Origin: Thermothelomyces thermophilus ATCC 42464
Taxonomy: Eukaryota; Ascomycota; Sordariomycetes; Sordariales; Chaetomiaceae
Direction of reading: 5' to 3'
Length of the DNA stretch: 64,000 nt
Assembly: GCF_000226095.1 (NCBI RefSeq)
Contig: NC_016475.1
Span: 4,340,001 to 4,404,000 of the forward strand
This document shows, one piece after another, positions 23,601 through 34,600 of the stretch. The notes under the pieces are model-generated. The model had not been told where the DNA came from, searched no databases, and was given only the letters and a program-made list of their open reading frames with translations. Position 1 is the first letter of the stretch. Each line of letters starts with the position of its first letter. The translations under genes were made by a program, and so were the position numbers.

Positions 23601-23865
23601 CGGGGTGAGGAAAGACAAAAAATGCTCCTGAGAGATGTCGTGGGAGACACGGACTTACCTCGTTGCCGCCGCAGCGGCCGCTGGACCTCCGGATCTCGGA
23701 GATCAAGTGCCGGGCGTCGCCCGGGTGGAGGGACGACAGCCCGGCGGGCGTCGAGGGTGCTGCTCTCGCAGCACCGGCAGCAGCAACAGCAGCAGCAGGT
23801 TGCGCCATCGCAACCGCAGCCGGAACGGAGCCCCCGGCAGCCATCTCCGGGCGGTGAGTTTCCAT
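20606..23865 (-). CDS. Large disordered, probably nuclear protein of unknown function
   Basis: Minus-strand multi-exon gene. Exon A, 23865-23659, starts METHRPEMAAGGSV and ends ISEIRRSSGRCGGNE at a GTAAGT donor. A short exon near 23,509-23,438 reads RGLILSDGRTLLQWKSLML. A further small exon may lie near 23,360-23,300. Exon D, 23225-22189, is Lys/Arg/Asp/Gln-rich and disordered, with basic clusters (KRASRSGKRARK, RARKRSRK) fitting nuclear localisation, then ALFPTVPVVFDVGAIRGRVW. Exon E, 22027-20606, contains IHAWALQEAREG, an Asp/Asn run and the C-terminal FDLDGLGDDNAVGQALGL. Splice pairs A and D-E are well supported; the links B-C-D are not resolved. At least 900 residues. I do not recognise the family. 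Alternative: two adjacent genes. Confidence 0.55.
22133..22150 (-). repeat. (GA)9 microsatellite in an intron
   Basis: A dinucleotide run within the D-E intron of the disordered-protein gene, in a purine-rich intron. Confidence 0.9.
23571..23592 (-). repeat. C14/A8 homopolymer pair in first intron
   Basis: A C14 run followed by A8, inside the intron after exon A of the disordered-protein gene. Length may be a sequencing weak point. Confidence 0.9.
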
Positions 23866-24967
23866 CCCGGTCTCTTCCCCGTCGCCTTTGTCGAAGCGGC
23901 GCTGGGGAGAGAGCGGGAAGGGAACGGGCGACGAGGAAAACGGCGCGGAGGCGAAGCAGGCGGCGGCTAGCAGGATGAGGGGAAAAAAATGGTACACGAA
24001 AAAAAAAAAAAAAGAGAATGAAAGACAGCCGCAAGCGACAGAGGAGAAAAGAGCCGAAGAGGGCGCAGGCGAGGGAAGAAAGAGACGAGATAGGCTGCGA
24101 GATTAGATGCGACCTCGAGAAAGAAGTTGGGTTGGGAGGAAGAAGAAATCGAGTTCGCAAAGTTGTGATGGCGCACAACAAGGTGGAAATAACAAAATAA
24201 CAAAGAGTGGCAGAAAGGGCTGTGGTGAGGGTGATGAGTTGGGACGATATCGAAGTCAGAGTCACCATCACAACTTTCACGCACCCTACTTGCATTGTTT
24301 AAATCCGTAAAGCCGGGTGGTACTGTACAATCCACACACTAGATCGGGCGAAGCTGGTCGCGAGCGCAACCTTGAAGTGTGATGATAGACGGAAAACCAA
24401 CAGAAGAAGAGGGACGGGACAGCCGCGACAGATTCCAAGGGCCACTGAACACCCTTCCCTTCAATATTGTATACTTAAAGAATTTTTTTTGACGTATTAG
24501 ATATTAATCAAGTTCCTTTTAATTTAGCACACTCTAGAAACTTCTTGAGGCTGAAATGAAACTGGCATTGTGCTGAGAAGTGAAGGTTGGTCAAGTCCAA
24601 GTGCTTCTTGAACGGTTGTCACGGAACGCGTGGCCCTCTTCCCACGCTGGCGCAGCGTGCCATGAAGGACACCGTGTAAGAACTTGGTCTCTTGTACTGT
24701 AAATCTCCCGGTTCACGCTCTGAACAGTAGGAGTGTTATTGAAGCTGCCGAATGCTCTCGCTGTTGACATTCGGACTATAACTAGTAATGCTATACGAGG
24801 GGGCTCTCGTGGCCGTTGTAGGAATGTCAAGAAAATTACGGATTTTCGTAATTAGTGGCTACAAGGCTCGCATTCTTAGGCCTTTGCACCCGTCGTTAGG
24901 ATCAAGCGAGTTTAATTGTATTTGTGCCTCTTGAAGCTTAGGTTGTTCAAGGTTGGTTTGTTTTTGA
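23866..24967. other. Promoter side of the disordered-protein gene and start of AT-rich DNA
   Basis: Up to about 24,350 the sequence is purine-rich leader or promoter DNA with an A-rich run near 24,000-24,013. Beyond about 24,480 composition becomes AT-rich and TpA-rich. The minus frame at 24,591-24,830 has no recognisable domain. Confidence 0.4.
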
Positions 24968-25207
24968 TGTAGTACGTTGTCTACGGACACGTCCATCATA
25001 TAAGGTTAGATAAGATAAGACCTGTGGATCTAGCAAACGGGCTGGCAAACAGAGGGTTCTTTGTTCCTAATCCTCTACTTATACCAGAGCCACAGGGCTA
25101 GCAAACGTAGGAAGAAGACATCGCTCTTTTGAACTATTTATAACTTACCAACTTTTCTATCAATTAGAACTACTATCTTCCATCAATTAGAAACTATCTT
25201 CTATCAA
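24968..25207 (+). mobile_element. LTR of a retroelement (LTR-A, 5' LTR)
   Basis: The segment begins TGTAGTACGTTG and ends TCTATCA, a TG...CA LTR of about 240 bp. It is followed by AATGGTAGCGGAAACTC, which may be a tRNA primer-binding site. The same LTR begins at 62,575 and, after a transposon insertion, resumes at 63,907-64,000, giving a near-identical stretch (TATAAGGTTAGATAAG and beyond). The right border is inferred from the CA and the PBS-like sequence. Confidence 0.6.
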
Positions 25208-25542
25208 ATGGTAGCGGAAACTCTGCTTCTAACTATCTAAAACCATTAGTACTAGAATTATATTACATTGACGATTAGTTTAGTACCACTTTTGTAATAA
25301 TTACACTCTATTCCTAGTGACTTAGTAACTAGGGTAATCTTCTATCTACCTCTCTAAACCTAGCAACTTAGTAACTAGTAGCTAGGCAAACCCTATATTA
25401 ACCCTAGGATCCTTTCCTATAAAAGACCTTCCTAGACCTTCTTATCCTTTAAACTCTCCTTCTAAAAAGCTATTATATAAGGAACTATCTAACTACACTA
25501 TAAACGTATTATAAAGGCATAATAAGATACCTTATATACTAT
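25208..25542 (+). mobile_element. Internal 5' region of the LTR-A retroelement
   Basis: RIP-mutated, AT-rich sequence between LTR-A and the inserted LINE. It ends with the left copy of the LINE target-site duplication (25,526-25,540). The element continues at 38,299. Confidence 0.5.
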
Positions 25543-27819
25543 TATTATTATTATTAATAATCCTATACCGCTATGCTAATAAGCATACTAGAGCCTCTCT
25601 AGTTATATACAAAGGAAACCGTACCTAATAGGCTAGATAAAAATCTCTATCCTGACTTTAACGCCTAATCGGGAATACTAATGCACTATAAAAAAAGGAG
25701 AAGTAGCTAGAATAGCCCTATAAAGGCCTTACCTCCCGGTCTAGCCTCCTTGTAAGGCGGTATTCCGGAAGCCTCCTTAGGTCTATTAGCTACTATAGAA
25801 CCCTCCTTGCCAAACGATAGTTACAGGCCCTTATACCCTATAAAACGAGGTCTAGGTCCCTTTACGACCGTATTTCCTAGGATTCCTACGTTTGGCTTCT
25901 TAGTAGGTTTAGGTACCAAATAACTAGGTGCTTAATAGTCTCCCTTCCCTAGCTATAGGTATAGTAAAGGGTACTAACCCCTAGGACTTGAACCCTAAAT
26001 AGGAAGTTATAAAGGCTAATAGCCCTTATATAGGCCTATACTAGTAGGGAGCTCTAGGCCTTTGTTAGGCCCTAGTGCCTTTGTAGGCCTTCCCCTATAA
26101 AAACTAGGTATAGGGGGTCCTTGTCTAACACGTGCTATATCCTCCTATTAGCTTGGTCGGCCCTCTAATGGTCGCTCTAGCTAGCTACTATAGCTAATTC
26201 TATAGCCTATAGCCTTCTTTATAGGGTCTATAGGGGGGATTGACCCTTATTATAGCCCTTCTAAACCTACTACCGGACTATTAACCTTGCTACCTCTAGG
26301 GCTATAGGCTTCGGTTCCTAGCCTCTTGCCCTAGCCCTTCTTTTCTAGAACCTCTAGCTTAGCCTATTATAGGCCTATTAGATAAGAGCCCTTATAGGGA
26401 CCTAGGAAGCCCCTAGGCCTGCCCTAGTCTATAAGAGTGGCTAATCAAGTTTGGCTTCGAAGTCTGCTAGCCTCTTGTTAAGATAAAGGTTAAGAGGCGG
26501 CACTTAGGCTTCTATTTCGAGGTACCGGATAGGGGTAGCCTTATAAGCCCTGGTAACTACTCGAAGGGCCCTATATTAGGCCTTTAATAGTTTCCTAGCA
26601 AGGCCTTCTAGCTTACCCCCTAGCTTAGTAGGCTTATAGAAGTTCGAAGCCTTATAGGTAAGGGCACTATAGATATACTTAGTATAGACCTTATAGGCCT
26701 ATAGAAGGCTAAGGCCCTGGGTCTTTATAGTGAGCCTAGTTAAGGCAAACTCTTAGGTCTCTAGCTTCTTAGCTACCTTTGTATAGTAAGGGCCTTACTA
26801 TAGCCTCTAGTCTAGCCAGACCCCTAGAAATCTAGCCGACTTCGAAGGTACTATAGTAGTAGTACCCCCTCTAGGCTATAAAAGCTCTAGTAGCCGTAAC
26901 TACTATTTCTAGCCCCTGTTAAAGTAGATAAGCTTATACTTTTCTAGGGCAAAAGCCATACCCTAGGTCCTTGCCTACTAAAGGTAGGCCTTCTAGGCCT
27001 TCTATAGTTAACCGTTATAGGCCTCCTTGGCCCTTCCGAAGGCTTAAAGGTTAGTATTATCGGCGAAGCCTACTAAACTAACTATAGGGCTAGCCTAGCG
27101 AATAGCCTAGTAGAGAGAGGCTATATAGAGGATAAATAATATAGGGGAGAGGGGTAACCCCTATAGGACCTTGGCCCTTACTACTATATCCTCTATTTCC
27201 TAGCCGTCGAAGTATAAGATAGCTACCTTATCCTATAGCTACTCCCTAACCTAGACTACTACCTACTTTAGGAAGCCCTAGCTCTATAAGGTAGCTAGTA
27301 GCTAGGTATAGTTAACAGTGTCGAAAGCCCTTAAGATATCGAGCTATAGGAGAGAGGTAGCTGCCTTATACCTCTAAGCCTCCTAGACCTAAGCTATAAT
27401 AAGCCAAATAGCTAGTTCTATAGACCTATATTCTTGGTTACCTATCTACCCAGCCGGGAGGAGCCTATAGGCCTCTATAATAGCCGTTACCTTCTAGGTA
27501 ACTATAGCCTCTAGTACCTTGCCTACTATTAGTAGGAGTATTATAGGCCTATAGCTACCTAGGGTAAAGTAGGCCTATAGGGGTTTGCTAAGCTTATAGA
27601 GGATTACTATCTTAGCCCTTTTAAACTAGGCTAGGAAATAGCTAAGTCATAAGCTCTCCAGGGCTAATATAGCTAGTATCTAGTAAAGCGGCTACCTATA
27701 GGCCTTTAATAGACCTATAAGGAAGAGGTCCTCCCCTAGGGCTTTCTATAAGGCCGCTCTAGCCAGTACCACCCTAACTTTATCTACTATTAGACTAGGG
27801 CTAGTAGCTCTTAATATAA

Positions 27820-28075
27820 CCAGAGGGACATAGGGTGTAGTTTTGTTTTTCCGGTTCTATAGAACTTTGTTATATACGATAGATATAAATAGGGGTTACC
27901 TATCTAGAGGCACTAATAGGAGGAAAGCAAGAGGATAGACAAGGACAACAGATAGTTTTCAACACTCGTTTGCTCTAATAGATCTAAGTAACGAGATATA
28001 GTTCTTCTTTCTTTTGTAAGTTAAGACATCTTTTTCCACGTAAGTAGACTCTTTTATGTCTGTCCAGAGGGACAT
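27820..28075. mobile_element. 232-bp insertion with 12-bp flanking repeats inside LINE copy 1
   Basis: CCAGAGGGACAT occurs at 27,820-27,831 and again at 28,064-28,075. The 232 bp between them are not found in LINE copy 2, and they interrupt otherwise alignable sequence. It could be a solo LTR or a small non-autonomous element; the exact ends are unclear. Copy 2 also lacks a further ~200 bp here, so a copy-2 deletion complicates the comparison. Confidence 0.4.
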
Positions 28076-29761
28076 CACTATCGCCACCTTCGCTTCCGTC
28101 ATCGCTGCCGTCTGAACGGTCGGACTTGTCTGCTATGACCGTGAATGCTTAGATACCCTAGACATTTTGAGCCGAGGCTCCTCCCTATCTAACTAGACGG
28201 AGGTTTGGTCCTGGAAGTGCTAAGTAGTGCCCTAGAGGGTTGGCACTAGCTTACTATAACCTCTTAGCTTACTTTGAACTTCGGCTCCTAGTAGTCATTA
28301 AGGTCTAGGTCGTTAATATCTGATAGGTCTACTTCTAGGTTTGGAAAGAACTTATTAGCTAGTGCTCTAGCCTTCTATTAGTAGGTTATAAGCCTCTCTT
28401 TAAAGGCTAGGAGCTTTAGAAGGTCAACCGGTAGGTAGCTCTATAGCCTTACCTATTACTCTAGTCTCTATAATAGGTCTAGCTAGTTAGTTACCTCCTA
28501 TAATATAGCTCTCTAGCTCTTAGTCTTTGCGGCCGTAATAGTCTTAGCCTAGTCCTATAGGGCCTGCTAAAGTACCTCCTGTGTATAGGGGTTTGAGGTG
28601 CCCTTATAGGCCCTCTCTGCTTCTTTAGCCTTCTTATAGGCCTCTCGAACCTCCTTTATCTACTATTAAGCTAGTTTACTACCTATACTAGCCTTCTTTA
28701 CCAGAGCCGAGACCATAGCTATCCCCTTAAGGGCCTCTATAAGCCTGTCGAAGGCCTATAGAAGCTCCTCTAGGCCCTAGAAGACAGGCCCGGCCAGGGC
28801 TAATACCTACCTACCGAGCCGGTATAGGAGGTAGGCCACCTCGGCCTACGTAACCTCCCTATCTAGGCTCTTCTAGTCTTATCCTTTGCTTACTAGTATG
28901 GGTCTACTAGTCCCCTAAAGGGAGATATATAGGGCCTATAGGTAGTAATCGGACTTCCTTTATTCTATAATATCCCTATAGGTTACTTCTAATCTAGCTA
29001 AGGCCTAGAATAGGTCTATTATAGAGGGCTGGCTATATTAGTCCCCTTAGGGGGCCCTAGTAACCTGGCTATAAGGTATATATAGGTCGAGGTCTTACTA
29101 GTTTATAAGGCTAAGGAGGTCCCTAGCCCCTAGGCTAAGCCTATTAAATAGGTGCTAAACTAGATAATATAGGTTAAAGTCACCTATAAGCACTAGAGGA
29201 TAGGTTAGCCAAGGTAGTGCTAGTAGGTCCTATAAAAGGGCTTACTCTCCCTTATTATTATAGACTAAATAAAGCTTAAACCTCCTCTCTCCTAGGGCTA
29301 GAAAGGTCACCCTATACTAGTTTTCCTCTATCGAATAGTCTTACTAGCCGACTAGAAAGCGCTTAGCCACTAGAATAGCCACCTTGCCCTTAGGCTTATA
29401 AACTAGGTAGTACTTTAAAGCCCTAGGGTAGTAGGTTAACCTTATAAATTGGTTAATCTACGGTTCCTAGATAGCTAGTAGGTCGTATTTAGCCTCTTCT
29501 AATAGGACCTTAAGGGCCTATTTATTGCCTTAGGCATTCTACTAGAGGATCTTAATTTACATTCAAGGTAGCTAGAGTAAAGGCTAAGGGTATAGTAATA
29601 GGCTCTATAGCTATTACCCCCTTAGCCGGTTATAAGAAGGAAGAGGTTCTAGGCTATAAAAAGGAGATATAGGTCTATCAGGCATCGAATAAGGCGCTCC
29701 TAGCTACCTATTAGGCTAGGGTAGGCCTCCTATAAAGGCATTTAGCCCTAGTTTAATAGTA

Positions 29762-29766
29762 GTTAT
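29762..29766. repeat. Target-site duplication GTTAT, left of chromovirus 1
   Basis: Matches 36,839-36,843. The uninterrupted LINE copy 2 carries GTTGT at the corresponding site (near 52,998), which differs by one RIP-type G-to-A change. Confidence 0.85.
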
Positions 29767-30098
29767 TATAATATACTAGCCTTATAGCATCTACAAATAA
29801 GCGTATAATGTTTTATTCGACTACCTTAAAGAGGAAAAAGAGGAAGAATACAAGAGTTATATAGAGGAGCGCCTTTTAATATATATATATATAACCTAGG
29901 TAAGGCCTAGTTAGGCTCCAGGTTAGGTCCCAAGCAGGCCCTAACCACGTACCCTACAAATGACCTACGAACGTCTCGCGAACCAATTATATACGCTTAG
30001 GTAGGTCAAGTAGGTCCGGTCTATTGCTAGGTAGGTCCGGTCCGTTACCAGGCAAAGCCTAGCATTGTTTAGCCCAGGTAAAGCCCAGGCCTATAACA
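29767..30098 (-). repeat. Chromovirus 1, 3' LTR
   Basis: 332 bp; begins TATAATATACTAG (TG mutated to TA) and ends CCTATAACA. About 38 differences from the other LTR by eye, all transitions. Confidence 0.9.
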
Positions 30099-30479
30099 TA
30101 CCCCCCTCCTTCCTAGGTTAGTTACCAGGTAGACCTACCCCGTGTCACCGTAGTAACAAGACCTATACGTGCTAGTTAGTTACGTATAGGGCCTGGTCTT
30201 TGTTTTAAGTTCTGCCTATACCCTCCTAGCCCTACCTCTAAATAGGTATAAATACCCCTTCTCTCTCTTTCCTCCTCTTACTTCTTCCTTCTTCTTAATC
30301 GATACTCCCTCTACCTACTTCCTATCTACCCTCCCTCTATATCGCATTTTTCTTACTACCTATACCTATATCGTACCTATAAGACTTTTTTCTTTTTTTC
30401 TTTTGCGTTTATTTAGGATATTAACTATAGTTAGCTTGCTTAGTAGTAGTAGTAATAGTTAGTTACTATCCTAGTAGTA

Positions 30480-31462
30480 ATAAGAATAAGGACTATTATA
30501 TAAGTTTTTCCCTTTGCTATTTTGACTATAGTCGCTTTATATTTGTATAGGACCTTAACTAGTCCCCCTATTTATAGTATAAGAACTAGAACATTTCCCT
30601 TAGCAGGTTTACTATTAAGGGTAACTCCTTTAATAAGGAGTTTAAGTTACTACCTAAGAAGGAGTAGTACTACCTTAATTATATCTACTACCTCCTATAT
30701 AGTAACTAAATTATATATATTCCTAGCTATAGCACCTCCTATATAACCCACTATACTACCTATAACCCCTATATTTAGGATCTATAGCTCTAGGCTAATA
30801 ACCCCTACCTATATATAGGTATTAGAAAAATTATATACTACTATAATACTAGTACTACCCTCGCCTCCCCTGCCTACTATAAGACTACTAACTAGGGTAC
30901 CTATAAGGCTATCGTAACACTTAAGTTCTCTATACTAGTATACTTATTTTCTATAGTCTTAGAGGCCGTATAGGCTAACTATTCCCCTAGCTATACCGCC
31001 TTCTCCCCTTCCTAGGCTATAAGTTCCTGCTACTCTAGCAACGACCTAGGCCTAGTCGCTACCTCTTATACCCCTACTCGCTATAATAACATTATCTAGG
31101 CCGCCGCTACTCCTACCCCAACCCTATACGCTGTTAGGCAGCTTATATACTATACTATAGCATAGAACGATAACATACTACGCCAGATATAGCATATAAA
31201 TCAGAATATATCGACTTTGGTTGACACTAATATTACCCTTGTCACCTACATCTTAGGCATGCCGTTACCTACCTCCTACGCCCGTTCGTGCGCCTCCGCG
31301 CGCCTTATACCTATGCTAATTAACTTTGGCCGCTCTTATACCTGCCGCTCTTCCTCGCCTACCGACCATATAGCGCGCCCGATCCGTGACCGTAAGGAGC
31401 CTACTAATATCTCAGAGGAGGAGGAGGAGGAGGAGGAGTCTAAGGAGGAACTCGCAGAGTAA
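30480..31462 (+). pseudogene. Opposite-strand ORF of chromovirus 1
   Basis: Plus-strand frame ending at TAA 31,460-31,462, opposite to gag-pol. Reading back from the stop there is an acidic tail (EEEEEEEESKEELAE), then DTNITLVTYILGMPLP, and further upstream ASPAYYKTTNQGTYKAIVTL. Most interruptions are TAG codons that a RIP change would create from CAG or TGG. A CT-rich leader near 30,255-30,330 could be its own promoter region. About 300 codons may once have been open. No domain is recognised. Some fungal Gypsy elements (for example Boty in Botrytis) have been reported with an extra antisense ORF; whether this is homologous is unknown. Confidence 0.5.
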
Positions 31463-31659
31463 GCGTATAGTATATACTAGTTATTATATTTTTATTTTAT
31501 AATTAGTAGGTTGGTATATTTGTAACGCGTCTATATACGTCTGCTACCTGTTTGCCCTAGGTTTACCTATATACGCGAAAATTTTAAATTGTTTGCTTTT
31601 ATACTCTTCCCTACCTCCTGTTTATAACTAGTCTATTATTATAATATACGTCTCCCTAC

Positions 31660-34600
31660 TCTTACTTAAATGTATTAAGTGCCTTAGTGTTTTCTAGATT
31701 TTCTAATGGCTCCTAAGTTAGGGTATTATATCCCTTTTATTTTATAAGTACGTCGCGTCGATTTCCTCTCCCCTTTATGTTCCTAGCTATAAGGATCGCT
31801 TTTACTTTGTATTCTTCCTATAGTAGTCCCTCCTAAAAAAGTTCTAATACTAGGTCTAGTTAAAAATCTAATATATATTATAAAAGTAGTAGGTTAGATA
31901 TAGTATACTTGATAAGGTTAATATAGAAGATAGGGTAAAGGCTATAGGGAATATTTAGAGTTACTATTAATGGTGTTAGTACTATAATTACTTTATACTT
32001 AGTATTAACCTAGTTAAGTTTATAGCTAGGGCGGTTAGTCTTAATATTATATAAGGATAGCTATACTTTATCCCTTACTTTAAATCTTTTAACTAGATAT
32101 TAAGAACGATTAGCGTTTTCTTACTAGCATTACTATATATATATAATAGTAGCCTAGGTCTATTCTATACCTTCTCCTAGGTAATATAAGAAATTAGTAG
32201 CTCTTCCTTATAAGGTTAAGGTGGGAGCATTTAATAGGTTAGCAAACTATATTAGGCTTATATTATAACTATAGAGAAGGTAGCTTGTGCTTGTCCTAGT
32301 TACCGTTAAGTTACGGTTATTAATTACAAGCTAGTATATAGGTAGATATTTAGGCTAGTTATATTAGGCAAAGGAAATTATAATTCATAGGATAGTCTAT
32401 ACCTCCTAATTTATACGTTCTATACCTCTATCTGTCTATAGATAATAGGCTATTAATAATAGTTACTCGATCCTAATAATTCTATGGAGAGTAGTCTAAA
32501 ACTAACTAAGCTGGTCTAAACCGTAATTAGTAATAATTTATATTAGAAATCTGTAAAACCGCTACTATATATCCTAGAACTAGAGCGTATACGCCTCGGC
32601 TCCTATCGAGGATATAGCTTTAAGCTAGACGTATTTTGATAGCCGGTCAATAATTACTATAAGGTACTAGGGTAAATTCTCGTCTTATATAAGGAGATCG
32701 ACTATAAAATTAATAGAAATCTATTTCTAAAAGCAGTCGGCGATAGGTAGGGGCTAGAGGAGTCCTTATCGTAGTTAATATAAAACCTTGGCCCTTTAAT
32801 ATATATAATAGTTCCTTATAAATCTCTTTACGTCTAGGGATATAAAGTCTTAATAGTAGTCCTATTAGAGCATTTTAAATAACCTATTCCTCCCTAGGTA
32901 GCCTAATATAAGGGAGTTATAGATACATTAAAGAATGGTAGTTATAAGTAGCTCCTATATAGGAAGCTAAAGTCTACCCTAGAACTAAAGGGTACCTTAT
33001 ATATTAAGGGAGTAATCTATGATCTAGGTCTACGCTACGTTTGCCTCCTTTAGAAATTTTCGGGCCCTATCTCGGACGGCCTAGAGCTAGTATATATAAT
33101 GTTCGTCCTTAATAACTCCCTTATCCTATAAGGCTATAAGCTATACGTCTATAAAACTGGTACTCCTATTTAGTAGGTAGTATATTTTAGGTAACGACAA
33201 GGTACCGGTTATATCTATCTAAATAGTAAAGAGGAGTTATACTATATACTATATATCTTTAGGGTAATCTTATTTATAGTAGGATAGGGTATTAGGATAG
33301 GAAGCTTATAATCTTAGTTAGTAACGAAGTTTAAAGTTAAAGAGAGAGAGTATTTTAGCCTATTAAGCTTGCCATTTGCTAATTAAATAAGGCTAAGAGA
33401 AGTATTTAAGGTTTTTATAGTTAGTTAGGATCTAAAAGGGGGTAGTAACATTATAAAGCTTAGCTAACTAGGCCTTTAGATATAAGATAATCGCGAGTAG
33501 TTCCTTATTATAGATTATATAGTTCCGTTCGGCCAGGGATAGTTTTATAGAATAGTAGGCTATAGGATATAGAATCCCGTCTTCTCCCTATTAGGATAAG
33601 CACCTTCCTAACGCCGTCCTAGAGTAGTCTGCCTTAAGTACTGTCTCCTATTTAGGATCTTATTATACTAGGACAGGTTCCAATATAAAAGCTATCTTAA
33701 GAGCTTTAAAGGCCTCTTATTCCTTAGTCCCCTACCGAAATAGGATATTCTTATAAGTTAACCGTATTAAGGGTACGGTTAACTTAGAGAAGTTAAAGAT
33801 AAAGTCTTAGTAGAAGTTTATGAACCTTAGGAAACTCTATACTCCCTGAACCTTATATAGTACCTCCTACTTATAGATAGTAGCTAGCTTTTCAGGGTCT
33901 AGGTAAACCTAAGCCCCTATCTCTATGATATAACTAAGATATTTAACTTCTTTTATAGTAAATATATACTTCTTAAGATCTAATATAAGTCCTACTTTCT
34001 ATAGCCTTTAGAATATATCCCTTACCTACCTTATATAATCTTTTCTACTACCTAACGTATAGACTAAGATATTATTAAGGTATATTATTATAAAGTCTCT
34101 AAGTATTAGGCTAAGAGCGTTATTAATATATTATTGGAAAGTTATAGATATACCTATAAGTCTAAAGGGGTAGATAAGCTACTCGAAGAGGCTAAACTAG
34201 GTCTAAAATACTATTAAATACTTATAGCCCTCTACGATCCAGATATAGTAAAAGGCTACCTAGATATCAAGCTTTGTAAACTACTTAGCTCTAGCTAGGG
34301 AGTAAAGTATCTCTTTAATAAGTAGAAGGGGGTACTAATCTTGCTTTATAATCTTATTTAGCGCCCGATAGTCGATATAGAACCTCTATCCTCTATCTAC
34401 TTTCTTTACTAAGAGGACAAGGGCAGCGGCCGAAGAGGAGCTAGCTCGGATCTATCCCTTATCTAGTAGGTTAATAACTTGCTTTCGGACTTCTAATAAA
34501 TGATCTTATAGTATATTATAGAGAGGCCCCTAAGGAAGTTTAGGAATCTTTCCGTCTAGGCCTTCCTTTAATTTAATATAATAGTTAGCTATACTATAAT

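Larger units (their letters stand above)
25543..29766 (-). mobile_element. Tad1-like LINE, copy 1, 3' part (APE/RT region)
   Basis: Non-LTR retrotransposon on the minus strand, starting at its (AAT)n 3' tail, seen as (ATT)n at 25,541-25,556. Heavy CpA-to-TpA mutation riddles it with stops. The minus strand still reads an endonuclease-like LLAI-EP-IN block near 29,450-29,500 and a reverse transcriptase GFADNTNL near 27,055-27,075, where the second Asp of FADD has become Asn. The same sequence recurs at 49,242-53,010 with FADD intact. The TSD GATACCTTATATACT lies at 25,526-25,540 and 38,282-38,296, so the whole copy spans about 25,541-38,281. It is interrupted by chromovirus 1. LINE length without the insert is about 5.7 kb. 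The Tad1 clade is inferred from the endonuclease-RT arrangement. Confidence 0.75.

Noticed and set aside
30522-30746. 74-codon plus ORF inside chromovirus 1
   Set aside because: Out of frame with the better protein-like plus-strand reading; a by-product of RIP-mutated sequence.
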